From Promethearchaeota archaeon (GTDB taxonomy: Archaea; Asgardarchaeota; Lokiarchaeia; Sigyniarchaeales; SOKP01), in the NCBI GenBank assembly GCA_030606095.1, contig JAUWHC010000185.1, positions 1-6,026 of the forward strand: DNA of 6,026 nt, written 5' to 3'. The notes under the pieces are model-generated. The model saw nothing but the letters and a program-made list of their open reading frames with translations. It was not told the DNA's origin and did no database searches. A program made the position numbers and the translations under genes. Positions within the stretch are counted from its first letter, which is position 1. The number at the start of each line of letters is the position of its first letter. Shown piece after piece: positions 5,605-6,026 of the stretch.

Positions 5605-6026
5605 TTGCAAAGTGAAGTATCTGGATATTTTAACGATTCTTTCCTAAAAAAGAATAGAGTATTCTATCGACAATACCAAAGTAATATTATTAAGAAGTGT
5701 ATAGGAAGAAATTCGTTAGTAGTATTACCAACTGGCTTAGGAAAAACAATTATAGGAATTTTACTTATAGGTAAAGCTCTAGAAAAATATTCAAAATCAA
5801 AGATCATTATTCTTGCTCCTACTCGACCATTAGTTTCACAGCATGAGGCTTCATGTGAGGACTTTTTAAATATTGATTCTAATTTAATTACTTCATTTAC
5901 AGGCAGGATTTCGCCAGAAAAGAGAATTTTACTTTTCAACAGTTCTAAAATTATAGTATCGACTCCTCAAGTAATAAAAAACGATGTAGAAAGGGGGCGA
6001 TACGATTTGAAGCATGTTTCTCTAAT
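5605..6026 (+). CDS. hef: Hef/FANCM-type superfamily 2 DNA helicase, N-terminal part, truncated by the window edge
   Basis: This is the first 140 or so residues of an SF2 helicase of the archaeal Hef family, which acts on stalled replication forks and branched DNA. Full Hef joins a helicase to an XPF-type nuclease, but only the first RecA-like domain is visible, so presence of the nuclease cannot be judged. Motifs, numbered from TTG at 5605, are a Q-motif-like RVFYRQYQ (18-25), Walker A LPTGLGKT (41-48), motif Ia APTRPLVSQ (71-79), FTGRISPEKR (98-107) and STPQVIKND (119-127). VLPTGLGKT and APTRPLV are characteristic of Hef/FANCM. The DEAH box lies beyond the edge. No ATG is available: an in-frame TGA lies at 5584-5586 and the only standard start codon before the helicase core is TTG at 5605, which gives a leader of the usual length before the Q-motif. 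The frame shows no break. Confidence 0.87.
   Translation, partial: MQSEVSGYFNDSFLKKNRVFYRQYQSNIIKKCIGRNSLVVLPTGLGKTIIGILLIGKALEKYSKSKIIILAPTRPLVSQHEASCEDFLNIDSNLITSFTGRISPEKRILLFNSSKIIVSTPQVIKNDVERGRYDLKHVSL

Noticed and set aside
5664..5939. 91-codon minus-strand reading frame
   Set aside because: It is antisense to the helicase gene, whose Walker A and motif Ia are unmistakable.

Overview
The window is strongly AT-rich and looks archaeal. Its right edge carries the start of a Hef/FANCM-type DNA-repair helicase. Genes lack clear Shine-Dalgarno leaders, and several have an AT-rich TATA-like element about 25-35 bases before the start codon. One gene encodes a zinc-ribbon protein with a low-complexity linker and membrane helices, a type common in archaea. 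A deep archaeal lineage such as an Asgard (Lokiarchaeia-like) archaeon would fit the gene content and low-complexity proteins, but the sequence alone does not prove this. No rRNA, tRNA, CRISPR array, insertion sequence or integrase is visible.

Layout. Positions 1-200 (+) hold the 3' end of an unrecognised gene. Positions 297-1307 (+) encode a metallo-beta-lactamase-fold hydrolase with a LACTB2-like C-terminal region. Positions 1367-2749 (+) encode an NAD- and Mn-dependent family 4 glycoside hydrolase (GH4). A convergent T-rich zone follows, then three minus-strand genes: a small membrane protein resembling DUF2085 (2805-3323), a zinc-ribbon membrane protein with a cysteine-rich repeat tail (3420-3893), and a GPH/MelB-type sugar-cation symporter (4067-5485). 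The Hef helicase starts at about 5605 (+) and runs off the right edge. No gene-free stretch exceeds about 175 bases.

How the genes may work together. The GH4 enzyme and the GPH transporter make a plausible import-and-cleave pair for a small glycoside. The GH4 signature Cys-His-Gly-Val and the inclusion of hexuronide carriers in the GPH family both point to a uronide such as a glucuronide, although alpha-galactosidase remains possible. The MBL hydrolase, the two small membrane proteins and the helicase have no evident pathway link to that pair. The most unusual local feature is the zinc-ribbon gene. It carries two separate in-frame tandem-repeat arrays: 18-bp units encoding a Pro/Gln/Thr linker, and 15-bp units encoding a C-terminal xxCDC pentapeptide tail that ends exactly at the stop codon.
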